Source of the DNA: SAR86 cluster bacterium
GTDB taxonomy: Bacteria; Pseudomonadota; Gammaproteobacteria; Magnimaribacterales; Magnimaribacteraceae
DNA: 64,000 bases
Direction of reading: 5' to 3'
Assembly (NCBI GenBank): GCA_022447065.1
Contig: JAKUUM010000003.1
Span: 1-64,000, forward strand
Under the pieces are notes generated by a model. That model was given only the letters and a program-made list of their open reading frames with translations. It searched no databases and was not told where the DNA came from. The stretch's first letter is position 1. Each line of letters starts with the position of its first letter. Below, one piece after another: positions 7,486 through 15,087 of the stretch. A program made the translations under genes and the position numbers.

Positions 7486-8370
7486 ATGAAGAAAATAGGT
7501 TTTATAGGTTTGGGCAATATGGGTGGACCTATGGCCACTAACCTCGTGAACGCAGGCTGGGACGTAATTGGATTTGATTTGCTGGCAGAAGCTACAAAGA
7601 AAGCTGAACAGAAAGGAATACAAATAGCTAAGGATGCAGCTTCCACTGTAAAAAATGTGGATGTGCTTATAAGCATGCTCCCAGCAAGCAAGAATGTAGA
7701 GTCATTATATCTAGGAGAAGATGGTCTATTGTCTAAACTAGATACTTCCATATTGATAATTGATTGCTCTACTATTGCTCCTGACACGGCCAGAAAAGTG
7801 GCTAACCAAGCTAAAGTTTTAGGTCTTTCTATGATTGATGCCCCTGTATCAGGTGGTGTTGTAGGTGCTCAAGAAGCCACGCTAACTTTCATAGTTGGAG
7901 GTGCAACAGAGAATGTAGAAAAAGCTAAACCCCTGTTAGAAAATATGGGTAAAAATATTTTTCATGCGGGCGATGTTGGAGCCGGTCAAGTAGCAAAAGT
8001 TTGTAATAATATGTTGCTAGCCATTCACATGTGCGGCACTGCTGAAGCAATAGCTTTAGGGGTTAAAAATGGACTTGATGCAAGTGTTCTTTCAGAGATT
8101 ATGCGAAAAAGCTCAGGGGGGAATTGGTCTCTAGAGGTTTACAATCCATATCCGGGAGTGATGGATACAGCTCCAGCAAGTAGAAATTATGAAGGTGGTT
8201 TCCTTAATAAACTTATGCTTAAAGACCTGGGTTTAGCAAAGGAAGCTTCAGATAGTTCTAATTCAGAGACCCCAATGGGTGATCTAGCAAGACAGCTCTA
8301 CCAAGAATTGATAGAACAAGGTTTGGAGAATCTAGATTTTTCAAGCATTCAAAAGAAATATCTAGATTAA
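7486..8370 (+). CDS. mmsB: 3-hydroxyisobutyrate dehydrogenase
   Basis: 294 aa NAD-dependent beta-hydroxyacid dehydrogenase. The N-terminal GFIGLGNMGGPMA is the nucleotide-binding loop (5-17), DAPVSGG at 118-124 binds substrate, and K171 with N175 (KVCNNML) are the catalytic residues. It oxidises 3-hydroxyisobutyrate to methylmalonate semialdehyde, which feeds MmsA at the start of the same operon. A GGAAAAGAAA ribosome site precedes the ATG. Its last codons overlap the 3' end of an SDR pseudogene on the opposite strand. Confidence 0.93.
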   Translation: MKKIGFIGLGNMGGPMATNLVNAGWDVIGFDLLAEATKKAEQKGIQIAKDAASTVKNVDVLISMLPASKNVESLYLGEDGLLSKLDTSILIIDCSTIAPDTARKVANQAKVLGLSMIDAPVSGGVVGAQEATLTFIVGGATENVEKAKPLLENMGKNIFHAGDVGAGQVAKVCNNMLLAIHMCGTAEAIALGVKNGLDASVLSEIMRKSSGGNWSLEVYNPYPGVMDTAPASRNYEGGFLNKLMLKDLGLAKEASDSSNSETPMGDLARQLYQELIEQGLENLDFSSIQKKYLD

Positions 8371-8580
8371 GCTCCAACTAGCTTCCCAACCTCCATCTAC
8401 CAGTATTTAAGCTCCTGCTATACAGCTAGCTTGACCTGAACACAAGAATAAAGAAGTGGAGGCAATTTCTTTAGTTTCTTCTTCTAATCCACAAGGATGA
8501 AAAACTCCGGAATTATTAACAAATTTCATGTTTACAAAATTTCTGTAACCTCTGTTACTGTAGAGTAGTTTATGATCGTT
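8362..8580 (-). pseudogene. C-terminal remnant of a short-chain dehydrogenase
   Basis: The minus-strand translation gives HPCGLEEETKEIASTSLF, then LFLCSGQASCIAGA, a stop, and ILVDGGWEAS: the usual SDR C-terminal end (region before LFLAS, then ITG.NI.VDGG). An in-frame TAA lies within this block and no start exists. Similarity fades above about 8540. With the N-terminal remnant at 10732-10939 on the same strand it makes the two ends of one broken SDR gene; about 130 middle residues are gone and a dehydrogenase gene lies between. Confidence 0.8.
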
Positions 8581-8622
8581 ACTCTGTTAACTGTATTGTT
8601 AATATTACTTATTAAACTAAAT

Positions 8623-8628
8623 AGGAGG
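8623..8628 (+). promoter_or_regulatory. AGGAGG ribosome site deciding an ATT start
   Basis: A perfect AGGAGG lies 8 nt before the in-frame ATT at 8637. The only ATG nearby (8629) touches the AGGAGG and is in another frame that stops after 11 codons. The dehydrogenase frame is open from the in-frame TAG at 8622. Confidence 0.6.
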
Positions 8629-8636
8629 ATGCACAA

Positions 8637-10676
8637 ATTAAAGTCCTTTATATATCTCTTCTAATAGCTACTCTTCACAATAGCGGATTCACTGAACCAA
8701 TTCTTAATGAGTCTATTAACGAGAATGGAAAGATCAGCTATGAAAAATATTGTTCTGAATGTCATGGTTATAAACTCCAAGGAACCGCTCATGGATCAAG
8801 CTTATCTGATGAGAATTTTTTTAATAATTTAGGACAAAATAAAATAAAACTTTACCAAGAAATAATATCAACAATGCCGCCTGGAAAAATTGGAATTATA
8901 CAAAAAGAAGGTTATTCAAACATAACTGAGTATATTTTAAATTTCAGTAATATAGAAAGTGAAAATAATCAAGATTGGGTTGCTTTTAGTGACCCCAGTA
9001 CAATTGATAAACCCGATGAAAGGAAGTCGCTCTTTAAGAATAAGGTTATTAAGAATTTCAATGATATTAGTGACCAAGATATAAACTACCCATCAGAAAA
9101 TGATTGGACATCGTGGAGGAGAACTCCATTAGGATTTGGATATAGCCCTTTAAAACAAATTAATAAGGAAAATGTTCAAAAATTGAAACTGTCCTGGTCT
9201 TTGACCATGAATGAAGGGAGCAATCAAGGAACCCCGCTTATATCTCAAGGTGTTATGTTTCTAACGCATCCGGGGAATATGATCCAGGCATTAAATGCAG
9301 CAAATGGGAAATTGATGTGGGAATATAAATATCCTTATCCAAAAGATTCGATGCTCTTAGGCGGACCAACAAAAAATATTGCCATATATAAAGACAAAGT
9401 TTACATGGCAACTTACGACGCTGCATTGATAGCCCTTGATATAAGAACAGGAAAGCTTTTGTGGAAGAATATAAAAGCTGACTATAAAGATGGATACACA
9501 CATTCGAGTGGTCCAATTATTGCAAATGGTGTAGTTATCTCGGGTATTAATGGGTGCGAAAGATATATTGAAGATGGTTGTTTCATAACAGGACATGACC
9601 CGGATTCTGGGAAAGAATTATGGAGAACATCAACGGTTGCGCTTTCCGGGGATATTAATGGCTCTTCATGGGGAAATACTCCTGATATATTTCGGGCGGG
9701 ATCAGATACATGGATAGCTGGAAGTTATGATCCTGTGCTTAATATTTTTTACATTGGCACATCGCAAGCAAAACCATGGGTTGCCGCAAGTAGGGGCATG
9801 TCACCAAACGACAAAGCTCTATATACAAACTCGACCTTAGCAATGAATCCCCAAACAGGTAAAATACTTTGGTTTTTTCAGCATATCCAAGGAGAAACTA
9901 TAGACATGGAAGTCGGTTTCGAGAGAATCTTAGCAGATGTTGATGACAAAAAATTATTACTAACAATAGGTAAGGATGGAATCCTTTGGAAGCTCGATAG
10001 GGAAAAAGGAAACTTTATAGACCTCAAGGAAACAATTAATCAGAATATTTACAAAAAAGTTGATAGAAATAAGGGAAAAGTATTTTACAGAGACGATATT
10101 TTATTATCAAAAATTGATACGCCATTCTCTGCTTGCCCAGGAATATATGGCGGACACAATTGGCAGGCTGTATCTTATGACCCTGAAAGCTATCTAATGG
10201 TTATACCTCTTCATCAGCTATGTGCCGATATGATAGGAAGATATGTTGAGCGAAAAGAAGGTGGTGGTGGATATGGTGCAAATTCTAGAAACTATAAAAT
10301 GGATAATACCAATGGCAAGGTGGGTAAGTTAGTAACAATAGATATAAAAAATATGGAAAAGATATGGCAGTATGAACAAGATGCTATGTTTTTGACTGGA
10401 TCTTTAAGTACAGCTGGGGGTTTAACTTTTATAGGGGACTTAGATAGAAAGTTTATGGCCTTTGACACTAAAACAGGAAAACTTTTATGGGATACAACTC
10501 TAGGATCAGCTTTACACGGATTCCCTGTTACATATGCAGAGAAAGGAAAACAGTATATTGCTGTTCAAACAGGAATGGGCGTTTTTCGAGCTATGACTTC
10601 TGTAATTAGCCCAGATATATATCAACCGGAAGGTGGAAATGCCATCTATGTATTTGAATTACAAAACAACTATTGA
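8637..10676 (+). CDS. PQQ-dependent quinohemoprotein dehydrogenase with N-terminal cytochrome c
   Basis: About 679 aa. A weak signal peptide (IKVLYISLLIATLHNSG) precedes a small cytochrome c domain with heme motif C39-SE-C42-H43 and a likely axial Met in STMPPG (M80). From about residue 150 a PQQ beta-propeller follows, with repeated blades of the type ALDIRTGKLLWK, AFDTKTGKLLWD and GGLTFIGDLD. The order cytochrome c then propeller resembles polyvinyl-alcohol-dehydrogenase-like enzymes rather than type II alcohol dehydrogenases (propeller first). It would act in the periplasm on an alcohol or similar substrate. A start at the ATG 8874 would delete the heme site, so ATT at 8637 behind AGGAGG is preferred; a frameshift near 8640 is the alternative. 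It lies inside a broken SDR gene. Confidence 0.82.
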   Translation: MKVLYISLLIATLHNSGFTEPILNESINENGKISYEKYCSECHGYKLQGTAHGSSLSDENFFNNLGQNKIKLYQEIISTMPPGKIGIIQKEGYSNITEYILNFSNIESENNQDWVAFSDPSTIDKPDERKSLFKNKVIKNFNDISDQDINYPSENDWTSWRRTPLGFGYSPLKQINKENVQKLKLSWSLTMNEGSNQGTPLISQGVMFLTHPGNMIQALNAANGKLMWEYKYPYPKDSMLLGGPTKNIAIYKDKVYMATYDAALIALDIRTGKLLWKNIKADYKDGYTHSSGPIIANGVVISGINGCERYIEDGCFITGHDPDSGKELWRTSTVALSGDINGSSWGNTPDIFRAGSDTWIAGSYDPVLNIFYIGTSQAKPWVAASRGMSPNDKALYTNSTLAMNPQTGKILWFFQHIQGETIDMEVGFERILADVDDKKLLLTIGKDGILWKLDREKGNFIDLKETINQNIYKKVDRNKGKVFYRDDILLSKIDTPFSACPGIYGGHNWQAVSYDPESYLMVIPLHQLCADMIGRYVERKEGGGGYGANSRNYKMDNTNGKVGKLVTIDIKNMEKIWQYEQDAMFLTGSLSTAGGLTFIGDLDRKFMAFDTKTGKLLWDTTLGSALHGFPVTYAEKGKQYIAVQTGMGVFRAMTSVISPDIYQPEGGNAIYVFELQNNY

Positions 10677-10731
10677 ATTTATTAGAAGAAAAACGAGTTA
10701 CGGTTCAAACCTATTCCGTTGCAGTTGAGTG

Positions 10732-10939
10732 CTAGGACGTTCTGTCAGTAATACCTAGTCTGATATAGATCGCCTCACCACCTGACTCAGAAATAATATT
10801 TAAAACTCACTTGCTTTCTCTTCCTGAATACCGACCATAATTACCTTAGCACCTTCTAAAGCAAAAAACCTTTGCATAAGCAGAGCCTATGCCACTGGCA
10901 GCTCCTGTGACCAAAGCTACTTTCTCTTTGAGTCTACTA
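10732..10939 (-). pseudogene. N-terminal remnant of a short-chain dehydrogenase
   Basis: Minus-strand frames read RLKEKVALVTGAASGIGSAY, then in a shifted frame ALEGAKVIMVGIQEEKASEF, then in a third frame NIISESGGEAIYIRLGITD and a stop at 10732. Together these are the first 70 or so residues of an SDR (nucleotide loop TGAASGIG), with frameshifts near the A run 10863-10868 and near 10800. No start codon remains. It follows the esterase gene on the same strand by a few bases, so it was the last gene of that operon. Confidence 0.82.
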
Positions 10940-11860
10940 TTAATCCTTATTGATAAAATTTCCTATTGATTCCAGTGCTTCTAAAGCTTCGGGCAAAAAA
11001 GGTGCATATCCCTGCCAAACATGAACCATATCCTCCCATACTTGTAAGTCAACTTGACATCCTTCTTCTTTAGCCTTCTGAGCAACTCTTTTAGAATCAT
11101 CAAGTAACATTTCCCTACTACCAACCTGGATCAATAATTTTGGAAAGTCTTTAAAAGAAGCAAACAGGGGTGAAGCAAGAGGATTTTTTTTCTCTTCTTG
11201 AGAATTTACATAAGCATCAGCCATTCCTGTGATTCCTTCCCTGGACAAGAACGGATCAGTGTCATTATTTTCTTCAAAGGAAGTTGATGTAGGTTCAAGT
11301 TCAGTCCAAGGAGACAAAGCTATCACTCCGCCTGGGAGAGCCAATCCTTCATCTCTCATAGCCAAAGTGGATGCCAAGGCCAAACCTCCTCCAGCAGAGT
11401 CACCTGCAATATAGGTTTTGTCAGCCGGAGAAGAGCCATCAGGTCCATTTTCTAACATCCAGGTAAACGCCGTTTTAACATCTTCGATACCAGCTGGAAA
11501 TTTATCTTCGGGCGCCAAACGATAATCTATTAGTAACACACTCGCCCCAGTTGCACTAGAAAGGTGACTACCTAAGCTTTGATAACCCCTTAAAGATCCT
11601 AAGATGTACCCTCCTCCATGAAGATAAAGAATACGTTTATTGGGATCAGTTCCTTCAGCCGCCAACCAAAGGGCATAAATGCCATCTGCACTGACAGGCA
11701 CTGCTGCACAACAAGGCTTTATAGATTCATCAGCATTAAAAAAATCATCTATGACGTAACGCGAGTGTTTCATACCAATTCTTTCATCTATAACCGAACC
11801 AAATGTTCCTAACAGGTCTTTTTGGTGTTGAATAACTATCTCATTTTCTTTTGAACTCAT
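10940..11860 (-). CDS. Alpha/beta hydrolase, hormone-sensitive-lipase family
   Basis: 306 aa esterase. HGGGYILGS (81-89) forms the oxyanion hole and GDSAGGG at 153-159 carries the nucleophile S155; a late His lies in MVHVW near residue 279. No signal peptide, so it is cytoplasmic. It follows two SDR genes in a minus-strand set headed by a TonB receptor and a luciferase-like monooxygenase, so it may hydrolyse an ester or lactone made by these enzymes (inference). Confidence 0.87.
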   Translation of the reverse strand: MSSKENEIVIQHQKDLLGTFGSVIDERIGMKHSRYVIDDFFNADESIKPCCAAVPVSADGIYALWLAAEGTDPNKRILYLHGGGYILGSLRGYQSLGSHLSSATGASVLLIDYRLAPEDKFPAGIEDVKTAFTWMLENGPDGSSPADKTYIAGDSAGGGLALASTLAMRDEGLALPGGVIALSPWTELEPTSTSFEENNDTDPFLSREGITGMADAYVNSQEEKKNPLASPLFASFKDFPKLLIQVGSREMLLDDSKRVAQKAKEEGCQVDLQVWEDMVHVWQGYAPFLPEALEALESIGNFINKD

Positions 11861-11887
11861 ATTAACTCCTTAACTTAAATTTTAAAT

Positions 11888-12613
11888 CTATGATAAACCT
11901 AATCCTCCGTCTACTGTAATCATTTGACCTGTGATATAGCCAGCTTTTTCACTTGCTAAAAAGCAAGCCGCATGACCAATATCCTCAGGTTCCCCCCATC
12001 TTGCCAAGGGAATGTTTTTCAAAGAAGATGCATATCTATTTTTGTCTTTAAATGTTACTTCAGTCAATTTTGTAGCCACCAATCCTGGTGCTATACCATT
12101 TACCCTAATTCCTTCTCTTGCCCAGGCTTCAGCCAAGGTTTTTACTAAAGTTAAAATTCCTCCTTTAGATGCTGAATAGGCTGGATTGCCTTTGGTTGCC
12201 TTATAACTGGCTCCTGACCCCAGCAACATAATATTTGCTCCGATGTTTGTCATTAGAGGCTTAAATTTCTGGCAGCATGCCATCATGGATGTCAGGTTCA
12301 CGTCCAAAACTTCTCGGAAAACATCCATTTCAAATTCTTTACGTTTGTATTGAACTGTCCCTTGAGAACAGATTAAAACATCAAGAATCTCAAAGGGGAG
12401 CACCAGCTCATCGAGAGCTGCAGGTTTTAGGAAATCCAGTTGCAAATATTCAGACTTTAGAGAAACAGTATCTTCCAATCCGTAATCTTTGATTGATTCT
12501 TTTGTTCCTGTAATACAAACCTGAGCATCCAGATCAAGAAAACATTTGGCAATACCTCTTCCGATGCCGCTGCTTCCACCTATTATTAGAATTCTTTTTT
12601 TGCTAAATTCCAA
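11888..12613 (-). CDS. Short-chain dehydrogenase/reductase (TTG start)
   Basis: 241 aa SDR. The nucleotide loop GGSSGIG is at 12-18 and the catalytic Y146-SAS-K150 with an upstream Ser at about 133-135 is present. C-terminal GQMITVDGG is standard. The start is a TTG that follows directly on the TAA stop of the upstream SDR, in the same reading frame, and no ribosome site is visible. Translation therefore depends on reinitiation after the stop or on read-through giving a double SDR protein. The substrate is unknown. Confidence 0.85.
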   Translation of the reverse strand: MEFSKKRILIIGGSSGIGRGIAKCFLDLDAQVCITGTKESIKDYGLEDTVSLKSEYLQLDFLKPAALDELVLPFEILDVLICSQGTVQYKRKEFEMDVFREVLDVNLTSMMACCQKFKPLMTNIGANIMLLGSGASYKATKGNPAYSASKGGILTLVKTLAEAWAREGIRVNGIAPGLVATKLTEVTFKDKNRYASSLKNIPLARWGEPEDIGHAACFLASEKAGYITGQMITVDGGLGLS

Positions 12614-13378
12614 TTAGGCTGAGTAGCCACCGTCTACAGGAAGAGACTGTCCGCTTATATATCCGGCATTCTCGGAAGCTAGAAATACTACGACATCAGA
12701 TAATTCTTCAGGTGCTCCAGGCCTGTTTAGGGGAACTTGCTGCATCCACTGATCCAAAATACCTCCCGGAGGTGATTCTATCTCCTGGGATAAACCTACC
12801 GCAATGAGCCCAACTGCGACACAGTTAGCGCGTATTCCATGTTCACCTTCCTCTCTTGCAATTGCAGTACATAAATGTTTTACGCCTGCTTTCGGGACAG
12901 AAGAAAGTCCATCTGTGCTTATATATTTATGGATAGCAGCAGTAGTTAAGGCGGTTAGTGAGCCTCCTCCACCTTCACGTAAGAGAGGAATTGTGGCTTT
13001 AATTACATGGTAAAAGCCTTTGATATCAGTATCCAAAGTGGAATAAACGTCTTCGGGATTGGCTTCCATAATAGGTAAGATATGTAAAAAAGGTCCAGTG
13101 GCAAAAATGACCGAGTGAATTCTCTTAAATTTCTTTTTTGCCTCATTCGCAAAAGAGGTAGTTGTCTCTAGATTCAGAAGATCTACCTTTCCAATCATTC
13201 CTTCAACACCCTTCTTTGTTAGATTCTCTAGATTGTTGTTAGCTGCTTCTTCATTAGTTAAATAAGTAAAGGCAACATTTACTCCACAATCTCCTAATAA
13301 TTCAACTACCCCAGTGCCCAATCCACCAGAACCACCAAAAACTATTGCGGCACCATCAGGGAATCGGTAATTACTCAT
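12614..13378 (-). CDS. Short-chain dehydrogenase-like protein lacking the catalytic Tyr
   Basis: 254 aa SDR fold: GGSGGLG at 15-21, the C-terminal SGQSLPVDGGYSA end, and a lysine at K163 in the catalytic helix. Four residues before this lysine, where Tyr is expected in YxxxK, there is S159 (LSSVPKAGV). Enzyme activity by the usual mechanism is therefore doubtful, unless the nearby Y152 or another residue takes its place. The gene is preceded by GGAGAAAG. It ends one codon before the next SDR, in frame with it. Confidence 0.83.
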   Translation of the reverse strand: MSNYRFPDGAAIVFGGSGGLGTGVVELLGDCGVNVAFTYLTNEEAANNNLENLTKKGVEGMIGKVDLLNLETTTSFANEAKKKFKRIHSVIFATGPFLHILPIMEANPEDVYSTLDTDIKGFYHVIKATIPLLREGGGGSLTALTTAAIHKYISTDGLSSVPKAGVKHLCTAIAREEGEHGIRANCVAVGLIAVGLSQEIESPPGGILDQWMQQVPLNRPGAPEELSDVVVFLASENAGYISGQSLPVDGGYSA

Positions 13379-13458
13379 AACTTTCTCCTAGTCTGTTTTA
13401 ATTTATTTATTTTTCTGTCTAAAAAACCTTATATCTAGTTTTTCAACTAACCCGACCA

Positions 13459-13896
13459 CTAATTTAAAAATTGTTCTTCAGCGTTAGAAAAAATAAGTTC
13501 ATAAAAACTTTCTAGCATGGTTTTAACTTCTTTTTCTTCTAGCCCATCAGCTTTCCAGTGACTATACCAACATACTTCACATTCAGAATTAGAGACTTCT
13601 TTAACAGATACACAAGAGACGTAATCCGTAAAAGGTAAACAACTTTTATCTATAACTGAGTAAACGAAGAAATTATCTCCGTAAATTCCTTCCAGTCTTT
13701 CCACAACTTCTCCGGGGTACCCAGTTATTTCCCCCAGGGTTATATATCTTAATGAACCAATTTCATTACCTGTACACTCAACATTGTCGATGTTTTCAGG
13801 AAGAAAAGATTTTATGTCTCCAAAGTCTAGAAGCCTACCCCAAAAATACGCCTTAGGTACGTTAACAACTCTTTCTACTTTAGCTATCGAACTCAA
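13459..13896 (-). CDS. SRPBCC-fold (START/polyketide cyclase-like) protein
   Basis: 145 aa. The pattern of an N-terminal strand (AKVERVVNVPKAYFWGRLLD), a mid segment with glycine turns, and a long C-terminal helix (KTMLESFYELIFSNAEEQ) fits the Bet v1-like SRPBCC fold, which binds hydrophobic ligands. TTG start at 13896 with AAAGG 6 nt upstream. Its place between a flavin monooxygenase and SDRs suggests a role with the same substrate. Function is otherwise unknown. Confidence 0.7.
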   Translation of the reverse strand: MSSIAKVERVVNVPKAYFWGRLLDFGDIKSFLPENIDNVECTGNEIGSLRYITLGEITGYPGEVVERLEGIYGDNFFVYSVIDKSCLPFTDYVSCVSVKEVSNSECEVCWYSHWKADGLEEKEVKTMLESFYELIFSNAEEQFLN

Positions 13897-13965
13897 AATA
13901 TACCTTTAAATAGGATCTCTAGCTTTTTTAAATTAAGAAAGATAAATCTTTCATAATTCCACAAT

Positions 13966-15054
13966 CTAAGCTGCTTTTTCTCCAACTCTTGCCCATGACT
14001 GTACTTCAGGAAGAACTTTCTCAGCAAACAGCCTCATGCTTTTTTCAGCATTTTCTAAGCTCATGCCGCCGTAACTAATTTGTACAGTAAGATCAAAATC
14101 TCCTAAAGCTTGTTTTCTACTTTCAAGTTTTTCAAGTATCTGCTGAGGGGTTCCCCAAGTATTGACGTCTACAAATGCTTCACCTGCAGCTTCCATTCCA
14201 GTCTCACGCAGTACTTCTGCTCCAGTGGCATAATCATCGTAGCCTTTCACATTATCAAAAACATTACTGGCCATCTCATAATGTTCCATCACCGTGACGT
14301 AGTAATTAGCCATATGTACTCTCGCTAATTCCTGAGCTCTATCACCGCTTTCGTCACAACAAAGAAAATCAACACAAATTGGTGGGGGTGCTGGCCTATT
14401 ATGATGTTCCTTATACAAATCACGATAGGTACTAAAATGGTCAGTCATTTCTTCCCAAGGCTTTTGCGCAAAACACATCATAACTGCACCCATTGCAGCA
14501 ACTTTAGGCACTGAATGAGATGACATGGCAACTGCATATAACCGATCTTTAAAGCTAGCAAAAGGACGAGGTCTGACTTCTGTTCGTACCTGTTTGTAAA
14601 ATTTTCCATCGCTTTCCACAAAGCCAGATTCAAGACCTTTAATTATTATTTCGGCAGATTCGTCGAAGCGGTCCCTGGCTTCCCCCATATCAACTCCAAA
14701 TACATCATATTCACGCCTAGCAAGACCGTGGCCTACTCCAAAAAGCGCCCTTCCTTGACACAAATGATCTAAAAGAACCATCTTTTCGGTAACACGTAGA
14801 GGTGAATCCCACCAAGGAAGTATCACAGCGCCAGTCATCAATTCAATAGTCTTTGTTCTGCCTGCCATGTAGGATAAAAATTGCATGCCATCCGGTGCCA
14901 TGGCATAACTGTTAAAATGATGCTCAACCGCCCCAAGAACATCGAATCCCAACGGCTCTGCAAGATCTGCTATATGCATATCCCTCTGATAAGCCTCAGT
15001 ATCGGTGATTTGATCTTTAAAATTCTGAAACACCATTAACATTCCTACTTTCAT
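13966..15054 (-). CDS. LLM-class flavin-dependent oxidoreductase
   Basis: 362 aa bacterial luciferase-like TIM-barrel protein. Typical segments are GFDVLGAVEHHFNSY near 37-51, TGAVILPWWDSPLRVTEK in the 90s-110s, and GRALFGVGHGLARREYDVFG after it, which form the FMN and substrate pocket. Such enzymes use reduced FMN and oxygen to attack alkanes, ketones, sulfonates or terpenoids. It stands next to the TonB receptor and ahead of SRPBCC, SDR and esterase genes on the same strand, so a shared degradation route is likely. Confidence 0.87.
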   Translation of the reverse strand: MKVGMLMVFQNFKDQITDTEAYQRDMHIADLAEPLGFDVLGAVEHHFNSYAMAPDGMQFLSYMAGRTKTIELMTGAVILPWWDSPLRVTEKMVLLDHLCQGRALFGVGHGLARREYDVFGVDMGEARDRFDESAEIIIKGLESGFVESDGKFYKQVRTEVRPRPFASFKDRLYAVAMSSHSVPKVAAMGAVMMCFAQKPWEEMTDHFSTYRDLYKEHHNRPAPPPICVDFLCCDESGDRAQELARVHMANYYVTVMEHYEMASNVFDNVKGYDDYATGAEVLRETGMEAAGEAFVDVNTWGTPQQILEKLESRKQALGDFDLTVQISYGGMSLENAEKSMRLFAEKVLPEVQSWARVGEKAA

Positions 15055-15087
15055 TTTCTTACTCCTTACGAGCTAATTAAGTCTATA

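Noticed and set aside
8874-10676. PQQ enzyme starting at the ATG at 8874
   Set aside because: That start lies inside the cytochrome domain at the heme-Met segment (STMPPG) and would remove the CSECH heme site, which is in the same open frame upstream.
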